Positions 23,977-33,656 of a stretch of DNA of 64,000 bases are shown piece after piece. The position numbers and the translations under genes are program-made. Each line of letters begins with the position of its first letter. Within the stretch, counting starts at the first letter, position 1. The DNA comes from Limivivens faecihominis (GTDB taxonomy: Bacteria; Bacillota; Clostridia; Lachnospirales; Lachnospiraceae): assembly GCF_020686945.1 (NCBI RefSeq), contig NZ_JAJEPR010000005.1:118072-182071 (forward strand), given 5' to 3'. Under the pieces are notes generated by a model, which searched no databases, had not been told where the DNA came from, and was given only the letters and a program-made list of their open reading frames with translations.

Positions 23977-25893
23977 TTATTTTCCCAGTCCTTCCAGTTC
24001 CACAAGCCAGATCGCCGCGCTGGCATCGCTGGGCATCCGAAGATCTCCTCTCGGGGAAACGGCTACTGTTCCCACCTTCGGGCCGTCCGGCAGACAGGAA
24101 CGCTTGAACTGCTGAGCGAAAAATCTCCGGTAAAAGGTCTTCAGCCATTTCAGGATCACTTCTTTATCATAAGTTCCCTCAAAGGCCAGAAGCGCCAGCC
24201 GATAGATTTTCGCCGGTCGGAAGCCGAAACGCAGGATATAGTATAAGAAGAAATCGTGAAGCTCGTAGGGTCCCACCAGATCCTCTGTCTTCTGAGCAAT
24301 CTTTCCATCTTTGGGAGGAAGAAGCTCCGGACTCACCGGCGTATCCAGAATATCCAGCAGCACGGCACTCAGTCTCTCATCCTTGCAAGTATCCGCATAA
24401 TAGCGCACCAGATGGCGCACCAATGTCTTCGGTACGGAGGCGTTGACGCCGTACATGGACATGTGATCTCCGTTATAGGTGGCCCAGCCCAGAGCCAGCT
24501 CGGACATATCGCCGGTTCCGATCACCATGCCGCCGGACTGGTTGGCGATATCCATCAATACCTGGGTCCTCTCCCTGGCCTGGCAGTTTTCGTAGGTCAC
24601 ATCATGATCTTCCTCGCTGTGACCGATATCTGAAAAATGCTGGCGCACCGCTTTCTTGATATCCACCTCTTTTAAGGAAGCTCCCAGGCGTCTCGTGAGC
24701 TCACAGGCGTTCTTATAGGTCCGATCTGTCGTTCCAAAGCAGGGCATGGTCACAGCCGTGATGGAGCTTCTGTCAATACCGAGAAGATCAAAGGCCCGGG
24801 CCGTTACAAGGAGGGCAAGCGTGGAATCCAGCCCCCCGGAAATTCCCACGGTAACATTTTTGCAGCCCGTATGTTTCAGCCGTTTTTTCAGCCCCATGGC
24901 CTGAATGCTGAAGATCTCCTCACAGCGCTGCGCTTTCCGCCGCTCGTCCGAGGGAACAAAAGGAGCCAGATCAATAAAACGGGTCAGCTTCGTCTCTCTC
25001 TCTTCCAGATGGAAGAGAACCTCCTCGTAGCCTTCCCTTCCTCTGACAGAAAAAGTGGTCTGTTTTCTCCGGTCCGCCCGGAGTCTCTGAATATCCAGTT
25101 CCGTCACGATCCTGCTGTTTTTAAACAGCGGAGATTCCGCCAGTATCACTCCGTTCTCCGCAATGACGTTATGGCCGCCAAAGACCAGATCCGTACTGGA
25201 CTCGCCTTCTCCCGCACTGGCGTAGACATAACCGCAGAGCAGGCGGGCAGACTGGCCGGAGATCAGATTTCTGCGGTAACTGTTTTTCCCGGTGGTCTCG
25301 TCGCTGGCAGAGAGGTTGACAATCACCGTCGCTCCTGCCATGGCATGGGAAATACTGGGCGGCATCGGCGTCCAGAGATCTTCGCAAAGCTCCGCTGCCA
25401 CAGAAAGCCCCCGTACCTCCGGGCAGGAAAAGAGTATCTTACTTCCGAAGGAAACCCTCTTCCCATTCACTGTCACCCAGGTCACTTCTTCCTCTCCCGG
25501 CGTAAAGTTTCTCTCCTCATAAAATTCCGAGTAAGCCGGCAGAAAGCGCTTCGGCACCAGTCCCAGCAGCTCTCCGTCAGAAATAACCGCCGCCACATTA
25601 TAAAGCTTTCCGTCCTTTTCCCAAGGAAGCCCCACAAAGACTAGCATTTTCTTTCCGAGGCTGTGCATCACAAGCTCTGTAAGCCCCCGGCGCGCCTTCT
25701 CCAGAAGTTCCTCCTGCCAGAAAAGATCCCCGCAGGTATAGCCGGTAAGACAGAGCTCCGGATAAACCAGAAGCTGGATTCCATCCTTCCAGGCCTGATC
25801 CATCCCCTGAGCGATGAGTTCCTTATTGTAATCTACGTCCGCTACCCGGATCTCCGGCGTTGAAGCCGCCACTTTTATAAAACCGTCCCGCAT
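23977..25893 (-). CDS. nadE: Glutamine-dependent NAD+ synthase
   Basis: 638 residues. Two domains: an N-terminal nitrilase-type glutaminase (PELCLTGYTCGDLFWQ with catalytic Glu nearby, RFLPAYSEFYEERNFTPG with the Lys region, and AAELCEDLWTPMPPS with the nucleophile Cys) and a C-terminal NAD synthetase with the P-loop ISGGLDSTLALLV (SGGxDS). Converts nicotinic acid adenine dinucleotide to NAD with glutamine-derived ammonia. Length matches the two-domain bacterial form. ATG 25893 lies 13 bp after the hslO stop, suggesting one operon. Confidence 0.96.
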   Translation of the reverse strand: MRDGFIKVAASTPEIRVADVDYNKELIAQGMDQAWKDGIQLLVYPELCLTGYTCGDLFWQEELLEKARRGLTELVMHSLGKKMLVFVGLPWEKDGKLYNVAAVISDGELLGLVPKRFLPAYSEFYEERNFTPGEEEVTWVTVNGKRVSFGSKILFSCPEVRGLSVAAELCEDLWTPMPPSISHAMAGATVIVNLSASDETTGKNSYRRNLISGQSARLLCGYVYASAGEGESSTDLVFGGHNVIAENGVILAESPLFKNSRIVTELDIQRLRADRRKQTTFSVRGREGYEEVLFHLEERETKLTRFIDLAPFVPSDERRKAQRCEEIFSIQAMGLKKRLKHTGCKNVTVGISGGLDSTLALLVTARAFDLLGIDRSSITAVTMPCFGTTDRTYKNACELTRRLGASLKEVDIKKAVRQHFSDIGHSEEDHDVTYENCQARERTQVLMDIANQSGGMVIGTGDMSELALGWATYNGDHMSMYGVNASVPKTLVRHLVRYYADTCKDERLSAVLLDILDTPVSPELLPPKDGKIAQKTEDLVGPYELHDFFLYYILRFGFRPAKIYRLALLAFEGTYDKEVILKWLKTFYRRFFAQQFKRSCLPDGPKVGTVAVSPRGDLRMPSDASAAIWLVELEGLGK

Positions 25894-25906
25894 GACAAAA
25901 GTCCTC

Positions 25907-26785
25907 CTATCGGCTTTTTTTCAGAAGTTCCTTCAGTTCCTCCGGCGTAAAGGTATAGCCGCTGTTGCAGAAATGACATTTGAGTTCGATGGGATTGCCC
26001 TCCTTGATCATAGAGGTCAGTTCCTTCTCGCCTAAGCTTACCAGCACCTTTTCCACCCGCTCTTTGCTGCAGTCACAGTGAAATTCCGCGGGAACCTTCT
26101 CTGAAATCTCCGGCTGGAACTCTCCCAGGAGTTCGTTTAAAATATCCTCCGGCGTCATTCCCTGATTCAGCATGCTTGTCACGCTCTGCACCTCAGAAAT
26201 CTTTTTCTCGAGTGCTTCAATGACTTTTTCATCGGTAAAGGGCATCAGCTGAATGATAAAGCCGCCTGCCTGCTTCACCGTATTGTCTTTCTCCATCAGA
26301 ACACCCAGCCCCACAGAGGAAGGCACCTGCTCAGAGGTAGCAAAATAATAGGTGAGATCGTCGCCGAGCTCTCCGGTCTCCAGAGCCACCTGACCCACAT
26401 AGGGCTCCTTAAGGCCCATATCCTTGATCACGCGAAGCATACCGTGACCTACGGCTCCGCCCACGTCCAGTTTTCCAAGGGCATTGGCCGGAAGCATCAC
26501 CTCCGGATTGTCCACATAGCCTTTCACATGACCCTGGCTGTCCGCCGTCACTGTGAGGCCGCCGATAGGGCCGTCACCCTTCACCTGAATGGTCAGAACA
26601 TCCTTCTCGCCCTTCATCATGACACCCATCATGGCGCCGCCGGTGAGAAGACGTCCGAGAGCCGCCGTGGCCACCGGACTGGTATTATGAGCAAGCCGCG
26701 CTTTCTCCACCAGTTCTCTTGTCGTTGCCGCAAAAGCACGGATCTGATTGTCTGCCGCCGTTGCTCTTACAATATAATCTCCCAT
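25907..26785 (-). CDS. hslO: Hsp33 redox-regulated chaperone
   Basis: 292 residues from ATG 26785 (MGDYIVRATAADNQIRAFAATTRELVEKARL). Holdase activated by oxidation in the cytoplasm. The C-terminal zinc/redox switch is intact: HCDCSKER (CxC) and KCHFCNSGY (CxxC). LTGGAMMGVMMK and GDGPIGGLTVTADSQGHVKGYV mark the N-terminal core. The Shine-Dalgarno match is weak (AAAGG 13 nt away), and the gene follows the methyltransferase by 28 bp, so translation may depend on upstream ribosomes. Confidence 0.95.
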   Translation of the reverse strand: MGDYIVRATAADNQIRAFAATTRELVEKARLAHNTSPVATAALGRLLTGGAMMGVMMKGEKDVLTIQVKGDGPIGGLTVTADSQGHVKGYVDNPEVMLPANALGKLDVGGAVGHGMLRVIKDMGLKEPYVGQVALETGELGDDLTYYFATSEQVPSSVGLGVLMEKDNTVKQAGGFIIQLMPFTDEKVIEALEKKISEVQSVTSMLNQGMTPEDILNELLGEFQPEISEKVPAEFHCDCSKERVEKVLVSLGEKELTSMIKEGNPIELKCHFCNSGYTFTPEELKELLKKSR

Positions 26786-26813
26786 ATATTTAAAACCAAA
26801 CCTTTCTGTTTTT

Positions 26814-27581
26814 TCATTTGCCCTGTTCTCTGGCAATAAAGTAGAGGCGTTCACTGTCGCTCTTCGGAGCCTCCCTGGTAAAAGCGTCATATTCCGCCAC
26901 AAACTCCATTCCAGCCTCCCGGATCAGCTCTTTTACCCGTTCCGGTTCAAAGGCTTTCTGGAAATGCGTCTCTTCGTATTTCCGATAAAGATCGTCCTCC
27001 TCCTTTCGGAAAATGGTGAGGTCATACTCGTTCACTCCATCTTCCTCGTAGAAGGTGTTTTCCCAGATAAAGCTGCACTCCTCCCGGTTCTCCGCGATCA
27101 CGGAATCGCCGAGGATCTCCCGGTATTTGTAAGGTGTGTTCAGATCGAACACGAAGATTCCGCCGGGATCCAGATAATTGTTGGCCAGACGCAGAACCTC
27201 CAGAAGATCCTCCTCGGACTCCAGATAATTGATAGAATCGCAGATGCACACGATGGCCCGGACCGTGCCATAAAGTTCAAACTCTCTCATATCCTGCTGT
27301 AAATAGAGGATGTCCAGACCTTTGCGGCTTCTTTTGTCCATGGCAATCTCCAGCATATCCGCGGAGAGATCAACGCCGATCATATCGTAACCTTTCTCTG
27401 CCAGAAGTTCCGTCATGCTTCCCGTACCGCAGCCAAGATCCAGCACCAGCCCGTCGGTAATGCCGTACTCTTCCAGAATACCGGTCACATATTCCGCCCA
27501 CTCTTCATAGGGCACATTGTCCATGAAGGTATCGTACACATATGCGAAACCTTCATAGCTTCTATGAATCGTATCATCCAT
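26814..27581 (-). CDS. Class I SAM-dependent methyltransferase
   Basis: 255 residues. Rossmann-fold methyltransferase with motif I LVLDLGCGTGSMTELLA, acidic post-I GVDLSADMLEIA, and IVCICDSINYLESEEDLLEVL. C-terminal half has the small barrel-like segment (FRKEEDDLYRKYEETH) common in the Methyltransf_25 group. The target is unknown. It starts 2 bp after the hisC stop, in a run hisC-methyltransferase-hslO-nadE, which gives no clear clue to substrate. Confidence 0.85.
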   Translation of the reverse strand: MDDTIHRSYEGFAYVYDTFMDNVPYEEWAEYVTGILEEYGITDGLVLDLGCGTGSMTELLAEKGYDMIGVDLSADMLEIAMDKRSRKGLDILYLQQDMREFELYGTVRAIVCICDSINYLESEEDLLEVLRLANNYLDPGGIFVFDLNTPYKYREILGDSVIAENREECSFIWENTFYEEDGVNEYDLTIFRKEEDDLYRKYEETHFQKAFEPERVKELIREAGMEFVAEYDAFTREAPKSDSERLYFIAREQGK

Positions 27582-27583
27582 CT

Positions 27584-28645
27584 TTAATTCTCCTGAATGT
27601 ATTTTTTCAGAAATGCCAGCAACTGATCCATCTCTTCATCCGTACCGATGGTGATACGGAGATAATTGTCAATCCTGGGCTTGTTGAAGTACCGCACAAA
27701 AATCTTTTTGATCTTCAACGCCTCAAAAAGTTCCCGGGCAGAGATCCGCTCATGCGTCACAAAGAGGAAGTTTGCCATGGAATCCCCGAAGGAAAAGCCC
27801 AGTCTGGAAAGTTCTTTCTTGACCCGCTCCCGGGTGGCGATGATCTTCCCGCAGCACTCCTCAAAGTAAGCCGGATCCGCAAGAGCCGCCTTGCCAAGCT
27901 CCAGGGCCGGGCGGTTCATCGTATAGGAATTGAAGGAATATTTCACATCATTCAGATATTTGATGAGCACCTTGCTTCCGAATGCATAACCGATTCGCAT
28001 ACCCGCCATGGACCGGGATTTTGAAAAGGTCTGCACCACCAGCACATTGTCATATTTGTGAACCAGCTCCAGAGCGCTCTTTCCGCCGAAATCCACATAA
28101 GCCTCATCAATGATGACCACTACGTCCTGATTGTGACGGATGATATCCTCGATCTCGGAGAGCTCCATAAGGATTCCTGTAGGAGCGTTGGGATTCGGAA
28201 AGACCACGCCGCCATTTTCCCGGTAATAATCCTCTTTCACAATCCGGAAATCCTTATCCAGCGGCTGACACTCATACGGAATCCGGAACACATCTGCCCA
28301 GACATCGTAGAAGGAATAGGTGATATCCGGGAAAAAGACCGGCTTTCCGGAATTGAAAAAGGTCAGAAAGCACATCGCCAGAACATCATCGGAACCCACT
28401 CCCACGAAAATCTCGTCCCGATCCATGTGATAGGTTTCTGCCAGCGCATCCACCAGGGTATCGCAGGCCGGCTCCGGATACAGACGAAAAGCCTCTGTGT
28501 TCATTTTTTCCAGACATTCTTTTACTTTCGGTGAAGGCGGATACGGATTTTCATTGGTATTCAGCTTGATCACATCCACAAATTTCGGCTGCTCTCCCGG
28601 TGTATAGGGAACCACCGTGCGGACATTTTTTTCCCATGTTCTCAT
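27584..28645 (-). CDS. hisC: Histidinol-phosphate aminotransferase
   Basis: 353 residues. PLP fold-type I transaminase; the Schiff-base Lys is in TFSKSRSMAGMRIGYAFG, and KLNTNENPYPPSP, PNAPTG and IIDEAYVDFGG are HisC-type motifs. Converts imidazole acetol phosphate and glutamate to histidinol phosphate. No other his genes are in this window, so it may also serve as a general aromatic transaminase. Start ATG 28645 behind AAAGGGT. Confidence 0.9.
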   Translation of the reverse strand: MRTWEKNVRTVVPYTPGEQPKFVDVIKLNTNENPYPPSPKVKECLEKMNTEAFRLYPEPACDTLVDALAETYHMDRDEIFVGVGSDDVLAMCFLTFFNSGKPVFFPDITYSFYDVWADVFRIPYECQPLDKDFRIVKEDYYRENGGVVFPNPNAPTGILMELSEIEDIIRHNQDVVVIIDEAYVDFGGKSALELVHKYDNVLVVQTFSKSRSMAGMRIGYAFGSKVLIKYLNDVKYSFNSYTMNRPALELGKAALADPAYFEECCGKIIATRERVKKELSRLGFSFGDSMANFLFVTHERISARELFEALKIKKIFVRYFNKPRIDNYLRITIGTDEEMDQLLAFLKKYIQEN

Positions 28646-28676
28646 TTTTTTACCCTTTCTGTCATAATGCTCTTAA

Positions 28677-29861
28677 TTAGCGGTATTTTTTCATCAGCTC
28701 TTCAAAATGAGGAAGAGAGCGGAGGATCATCTCATAGGAAACGCAGTAGGCCAGACGCACATAGCCCGGGCAGGCAAAAGAACTTCCCGGAACCAGCAGA
28801 AGATTCTGTTTCTTGGCCTCCTCACAAAATTCTTTCTCATCCTCCACCGGAGATTTCACGAAGAGATAGAAAGCTCCCTCCGGTTTGATGCAGGAAAGGC
28901 CGGCTTTCTTAAGCCCCTCATAAAGTGTTTCCCTGTTTCTGTCATAGTAAGCGATATCGGCTTTCTCTTCCAGGCACCGGGCCACGACTCTCTGGAAGAA
29001 GGATGGCGCATTGACATAGCCCAGGATTCTGGTGGCTACATTGGCCGCATTCTTGATCGCCTCGCTGTCGTCCATCTCTGTGGGCAGAACCAGATAACCG
29101 ATCCGCTCGCCGGGAAGGGACAGGGATTTACTGAAGGAATAGCCCACGATCGTGTTCCAGTAGAAATCCGGAATCCAGGGAACCTCCACACCGCCGTATA
29201 CCAGCTCCCGATACGGCTCGTCAGATATGAGATAGATCGATGTCCCATATTCCTTCTGCTTTTTCTCCAGAATCTCTGCAAGGTTTCTCAAGGTCTCCGC
29301 AGAATAAACCACGCCGGTAGGATTGTTCGGCGTATTGACGATGACCGCCTTGGTCTTCTCTGTCAGGAGCTCCTCGAACGCCTCAAGATTCGGCTGAAAA
29401 GTCTCGGTGTTCGGCGATACTACCTTCAGAACACCGTCATAATTGGTCACATAGGCGCGATACTCTCCGAAATATGGAGCAAAGGCAATGACTTCATTCC
29501 CCGGATTCAGCAGCGTCTTGAAGATTACATTCATTCCGCCGGCAGCACCTACGGTCATCACCAGATTGCTCTCGTCATAGTGGGTTCCGAAACGGTTGTT
29601 CAGAGAATCTGCCACCGCTTTCCGCACGTCCTCATAGCCGGAATTGCTCATGTAACCATGAACCATCAGGGAATCTTCCTCATTCAGAACATGGAGTGCT
29701 GCCTCTTTCACCGCCTCTGGAGCCGGCACATTGGGATTTCCCAGGCTGAAATCATAGACATTCTCCGCCCCGTAAATGGAAGCGAGCCTTTTGCCCTCCT
29801 CAAACATGGCACGGATCGCTGAACTGTTTTTTACATAGCCCTGCATTTTTTCTGAAATCAT
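28677..29861 (-). CDS. Pyridoxal-phosphate-dependent aminotransferase (aspartate-type)
   Basis: 394 residues, fold-type I. FSLGNPNVPAPEAV at the N-terminus, NTPNNPTGVVYS, ISDEPYRELVYGG and Schiff-base Lys in YSFSKSLSLPGERIGYLVLP, then the terminal arginine region GYVRLAYCVSYEMI. It resembles the class I AspC/aspB-like group widely annotated as 'pyridoxal phosphate-dependent aminotransferase'. Exact amino acid preference cannot be read. It lies 14 bp after the ABC exporter and 31 bp before hisC, so they may be cotranscribed. Confidence 0.88.
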   Translation of the reverse strand: MISEKMQGYVKNSSAIRAMFEEGKRLASIYGAENVYDFSLGNPNVPAPEAVKEAALHVLNEEDSLMVHGYMSNSGYEDVRKAVADSLNNRFGTHYDESNLVMTVGAAGGMNVIFKTLLNPGNEVIAFAPYFGEYRAYVTNYDGVLKVVSPNTETFQPNLEAFEELLTEKTKAVIVNTPNNPTGVVYSAETLRNLAEILEKKQKEYGTSIYLISDEPYRELVYGGVEVPWIPDFYWNTIVGYSFSKSLSLPGERIGYLVLPTEMDDSEAIKNAANVATRILGYVNAPSFFQRVVARCLEEKADIAYYDRNRETLYEGLKKAGLSCIKPEGAFYLFVKSPVEDEKEFCEEAKKQNLLLVPGSSFACPGYVRLAYCVSYEMILRSLPHFEELMKKYR

Positions 29862-29875
29862 TGTTATCCTTCTTT

Positions 29876-31594
29876 CTATTTTCTATATAATTTTGCATAA
29901 ATACCGTTTTTTGCAAGAAGTTCTTCGTGCGTTCCTTCCTCCTCGATACCCTTTTCAGTCAGGACAAGGATTCGCTCCGCGTTGCGGATCGTGGAAAGAC
30001 GATGGGCGATAACAAAGGTGGTGCGGTTTTTCGCCAGTTTTTCCAGGGATTCCTGGACGATCTTCTCGCTCTCGTTATCGAGGGCTGAGGTAGCCTCGTC
30101 AAAGATCAGCACCGGCGGATTTTTCAAAAAGACTCTGGCGATGGAAAGGCGCTGTTTCTGGCCTCCGGAAAGCTTCACGCCCCGCTGTCCGATATCAGTC
30201 TCATAGCCGTTTGGCAGTTCCACGATAAATTCGTGAGCATTAGCCCGCTTTGCCGCCTCGATGACTTCCTCATCGGTGGCATCCGGCCGGCCGTAACGGA
30301 TATTTTCCATGACATTTTCCGCGAAAAGATATACATCCTGCTGGACGATACCAATCTGATCCCGGAGATTTTTCAGCTGGACTTTCCGGATATCGGTTCC
30401 GTCGATGAGGATCCGTCCCTCATCCACATCGTAGAATCTCGGGATCAGGCTGCAGAGAGTGGTTTTTCCACCTCCGGAGCTTCCCACGATGGCGAGATAT
30501 TCTCCGGCATGGACCTTCAGATCCACATGGCTTAACACCTTATCCAATCCTTCCTCGTACCGGAAAGAGACGTCCTCGAAGGTGATATCTCCTTTTACGT
30601 CGCTAAGCTTCACCGCATCCGGCGCATCCTTTATATCCGGATCTACATTCATAATCTCCAGGAAACGCTCGTAACCGGTGTAGCCGTTCTGGAACTGCTC
30701 GGTAAAGTCGATCAGCTTTTTCACCGGCTCGGTGAAGTTGTTGATATAGAGAAGGAACGTGATCAGATCAGTAAGCTCCAGTCTTCCGTTTGTCATCATG
30801 ACCGCCCCTGCCACCAGAACGCCGATCGTCACCATCGTCGTCATGGCTCCCAGTCCGGAATGGTAAAGTCCCATATAGCGGTAGCTGATCCGTTTACTGT
30901 CCACGAAAGCCTCATTTCCCTGGGCAAATTTTTCCATCTCGATCTCTTCGTTTCCGAAGGATTTCACGGCCCGGATGCCGGCCAGGCTGTCCTCGATCTG
31001 GGTATTGATATCCGCGATCTTTTCCCGCCGAAGCTTGAAAGCCCGCTTCATCCTTCCATTTAAGAGGAAAGCATAGATCAGAATCGGCGGCAGAAAAGCG
31101 AACGTCACCAGCGTAAGCGCCGGATTGATCGTACAGAGAATGATAAAGGAACCCACAAACTTGATGAGGGAGATCACCACATCCTCCGGTCCGTGGTGTA
31201 AAAGCTCACTGATCTCAAAGAGGTCGTTGGTGATTCGTGAGAGGAGCTGGCCCACCTTCTGGTTATCATAAAAATGGAAGGACAGCTTCTGGTAATGCTC
31301 GAAGATCTCCGCCCGCATGTCGCGTTCCATCTTCGCTCCCATGATGTGACCGTAATAGGCCTGATAAAAGTTACAGAAGGCTTCCAGAACCACAAGCCCC
31401 AGCATCAGCACCGCCAGTTTCAGGATCATCGGCAGCGGATTTTCCAGGTGAATCACATGATTTGTGATATAGCGGACAATCAACGGTATCACCAGCGTAA
31501 TCCCGGCGCCGATCACTGCCACCACCATATCCGACCAGAACAGGAAACGGTAGGGCTTGTAGTAATTTGCCAGTTGTTTCATTTTCTCTTTCAT
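29876..31594 (-). CDS. ABC-type exporter half-transporter (fused permease and ATPase)
   Basis: 572 residues from ATG 31594 behind GGGAGAAATAGG. Six-helix type IV exporter membrane domain (about 15-300, starting YYKPYRFLFWSDMVVAVIGAG) fused to an ATP-binding domain: Walker A VGSSGGGKTTL, signature LSGGQKQRLSIARVFL, Walker B VLIFDEATSALD, H-loop FVIAHRLST. Likely a homodimer exporting a lipid, drug or peptide. Gram-positive relatives are annotated as multidrug or lipid A-type exporters; the substrate cannot be assigned. Confidence 0.93.
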   Translation of the reverse strand: MKEKMKQLANYYKPYRFLFWSDMVVAVIGAGITLVIPLIVRYITNHVIHLENPLPMILKLAVLMLGLVVLEAFCNFYQAYYGHIMGAKMERDMRAEIFEHYQKLSFHFYDNQKVGQLLSRITNDLFEISELLHHGPEDVVISLIKFVGSFIILCTINPALTLVTFAFLPPILIYAFLLNGRMKRAFKLRREKIADINTQIEDSLAGIRAVKSFGNEEIEMEKFAQGNEAFVDSKRISYRYMGLYHSGLGAMTTMVTIGVLVAGAVMMTNGRLELTDLITFLLYINNFTEPVKKLIDFTEQFQNGYTGYERFLEIMNVDPDIKDAPDAVKLSDVKGDITFEDVSFRYEEGLDKVLSHVDLKVHAGEYLAIVGSSGGGKTTLCSLIPRFYDVDEGRILIDGTDIRKVQLKNLRDQIGIVQQDVYLFAENVMENIRYGRPDATDEEVIEAAKRANAHEFIVELPNGYETDIGQRGVKLSGGQKQRLSIARVFLKNPPVLIFDEATSALDNESEKIVQESLEKLAKNRTTFVIAHRLSTIRNAERILVLTEKGIEEEGTHEELLAKNGIYAKLYRK

Positions 31595-31670
31595 CCTATT
31601 TCTCCCATTTTTCTTTTTTCGTACTGTCCTTCATTATACTTCCCCCCGCAAAAATTGACAAGACAAAACA

Positions 31671-31714
31671 GAAAAACAGCAGGGAGAAGGTTTTTCACCT
31701 TACTCTCTGCTGTT
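31671..31714 (-). terminator. Terminator after prfA
   Basis: AACAGCAGAGAGTAAGGTG / CACCTT... reverse stem closing at CTGCTGTT followed by TTTCTG on the minus strand, directly after the prfA stop. Confidence 0.8.
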
Positions 31715-31720
31715 CTTTTC

Positions 31721-32794
31721 TCACTGTTCGTTCATTTTTGCCAGTTTGGCTGCCTGATCTGCTGCGATCAGAGGATCGATGACCAGATCCAGATCGCCGT
31801 TTAAGACCGCGTCGATCTGATGCAGGGTCAGCTTGATCCGATGGTCCGTCACACGACCCTGGGGGAAATTGTAGGTCCGGATCTTCTCGGAACGGTCTCC
31901 GGTTCCGATCTGGCTCTTTCTTTCCTCAGCTTCTGCATCGTGACGTTTTGCCAGCTCCATCTCGTAGAGACGGGAACGAAGGATCTTTAACGCTTTGTCC
32001 TTGTTCTTTAGCTGGGATTTCTCGTCCTGACAGGAAATCACGATACCTGTAGGAATATGGGTCAGACGGACAGCGGAGTCCGTCGTGTTGACGCACTGAC
32101 CGCCGTTTCCGGAGGCACGGAACACATCAAATTTACACTCGTTGAGATCCAGGTGGAAATCAATCTCCTCCGCTTCCGGCAGGACAGCTACGGTCACGGT
32201 GGAAGTATGGATTCTTCCGCCCGACTCGGTCTCGGGTACACGCTGCACGCGATGAACGCCGCTCTCATATTTCAGCCGGGAATAAGCGCCCTGGCCGGTA
32301 ATCATGAAAGTGACTTCCTTGAAACCGCCGATGCCATTCTCGTTGAGAGACATCATCTCGGTTCTCCAGCGGCGGCTCTCGGCATATTTCACATACATCC
32401 GGTAAACCTCGGCCGCGAAAAGAGCCGCCTCATCTCCGCCTGCGCCGGCACGGATCTCCACGATAACGTTTTTGTCATCGTTGGGATCCTTCGGCAGAAG
32501 CAGGATCTTCAGCTCGTTTTCCAGCTCAGGAATCCGTTTCTTCGCATCGGAAAGCTCTTCCTTCAGAAGTTCCTTCATCTCCTCGTCGGTCTCTTCCTCC
32601 AGCATCATCAGGCTTTCCTCTACGGTTTCTTTACATTTTTTATATTCTTTATACGCATCCACAATGGGAGTCAGCTCGCTCTGCTCTTTCATGAGCTTCT
32701 GAAACCTTGCGGTATCGTTTACCACGGAAGGTTCACTTAATTCGCTCATGATCTCTTCCAGACGGATGAGTAAATCTTCCAGACGATCAAACAT
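31721..32794 (-). CDS. prfA: Peptide chain release factor 1
   Basis: 357 residues. Releases peptides at UAA and UAG. The PVT-type anticodon region appears as VPETESGGRIHTSTVTVAV, and the catalytic loop as ASGNGGQCVNTTDSAVRLTH with GGQ. Ends with ADQAAKLAKMNEQ. Its start overlaps prmC by 8 bp, the gene that methylates its GGQ glutamine. Confidence 0.97.
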   Translation of the reverse strand: MFDRLEDLLIRLEEIMSELSEPSVVNDTARFQKLMKEQSELTPIVDAYKEYKKCKETVEESLMMLEEETDEEMKELLKEELSDAKKRIPELENELKILLLPKDPNDDKNVIVEIRAGAGGDEAALFAAEVYRMYVKYAESRRWRTEMMSLNENGIGGFKEVTFMITGQGAYSRLKYESGVHRVQRVPETESGGRIHTSTVTVAVLPEAEEIDFHLDLNECKFDVFRASGNGGQCVNTTDSAVRLTHIPTGIVISCQDEKSQLKNKDKALKILRSRLYEMELAKRHDAEAEERKSQIGTGDRSEKIRTYNFPQGRVTDHRIKLTLHQIDAVLNGDLDLVIDPLIAADQAAKLAKMNEQ

Positions 32795-33656
32795 CGTTTC
32801 TCTCCTCCTGTTTCGGTCTCCTTCCGCCTACGACCCGCTCCAGCCCCGCCAGATCCTTTTTCACATAGACGTCCAGAAAACCACCGTTTTTCAAAAATTC
32901 CATTACCGCTTCAGCCTGGGTGCAGCCGATCTCAAAAAGCATCCAGCCGCCGGGCTTTACATGCTCTTTTCCCTCCCGCACCAGCCTGCGGTAAAATTCC
33001 AGCCCGTCCGCACTTCCATCCAGGGCGCCGATGGGCTCATGATCCCTTACCTCTTCCATGAGAGTGGGTATCTCCTCCGAAGCAATATAGGGCGGATTGG
33101 AAACAATGAGACCAAAGCTTCCCTCCACCTTTTCAAAAAGATCGCTTTCCAAAAAAGAGGCCTCCGTCTGAAGCCTCTTTCCATTTTCCACAGCGACTTT
33201 TAAGGCTTCTCCGGAAATATCCACTCCCGTACCGGTAAGCCCCGGTACCAGTTTGAGAAGACTTAAGAGAATGCAGCCGGAACCGGTACACATATCCAGC
33301 ACCTGGTCTCCGCTTTTTACTTTTCCCATAGCTTCCTCCACCAGAGTTTCCGTATCCTGTCTGGGGATCAGCACATGTTCATTTACCCAAAAGGAAAGGC
33401 CCATAAATTCCTGTTCCCCGGTAATCTGCTGGAGCGGAATCCGTTTCGCCCGGCGCTCAATGAGCTCCTGATAGGCTTTCTCTTCCTCCGCCCTGGCCTC
33501 GTCCTCCCGGTTAAGAAGATACCACTGCCGGTCGGAGCGCTCTCCTCTCTCTTTTCTCAGATATTCCAGAAGATACCAGGCATCCAGCTCCGCCTCCGGC
33601 ACTCCTGCCGCCGCAAGAACCCTGCCGCCCTCTGTCACCATGGAACGATAAGTCAT
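32787..33656 (-). CDS. prmC: Peptide chain release factor N5-glutamine methyltransferase
   Basis: 289 residues. Methylates the Gln of the GGQ motif of release factors. An N-terminal helical domain, then motif I VLDMCTGSGCILLSLL, GVDISGEALKVA and the substrate motif LIVSNPPYIASEE (NPPY). Start ATG overlaps the DUF1385 stop by four bases, and its end overlaps prfA: a tight DUF1385-prmC-prfA unit as in many Firmicutes. Confidence 0.96.
   Translation of the reverse strand: MTYRSMVTEGGRVLAAAGVPEAELDAWYLLEYLRKERGERSDRQWYLLNREDEARAEEEKAYQELIERRAKRIPLQQITGEQEFMGLSFWVNEHVLIPRQDTETLVEEAMGKVKSGDQVLDMCTGSGCILLSLLKLVPGLTGTGVDISGEALKVAVENGKRLQTEASFLESDLFEKVEGSFGLIVSNPPYIASEEIPTLMEEVRDHEPIGALDGSADGLEFYRRLVREGKEHVKPGGWMLFEIGCTQAEAVMEFLKNGGFLDVYVKKDLAGLERVVGGRRPKQEERNDV

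Noticed and set aside
23814..24026. 70-codon minus frame overlapping the nadE end and its terminator
   Set aside because: Runs through the terminator hairpin and out of frame with nadE; no ribosome site.
28707..29822. 371-codon plus-strand frame opposite the aminotransferase
   Set aside because: Lies fully inside a conserved PLP enzyme gene and its translation has no coherent domain.
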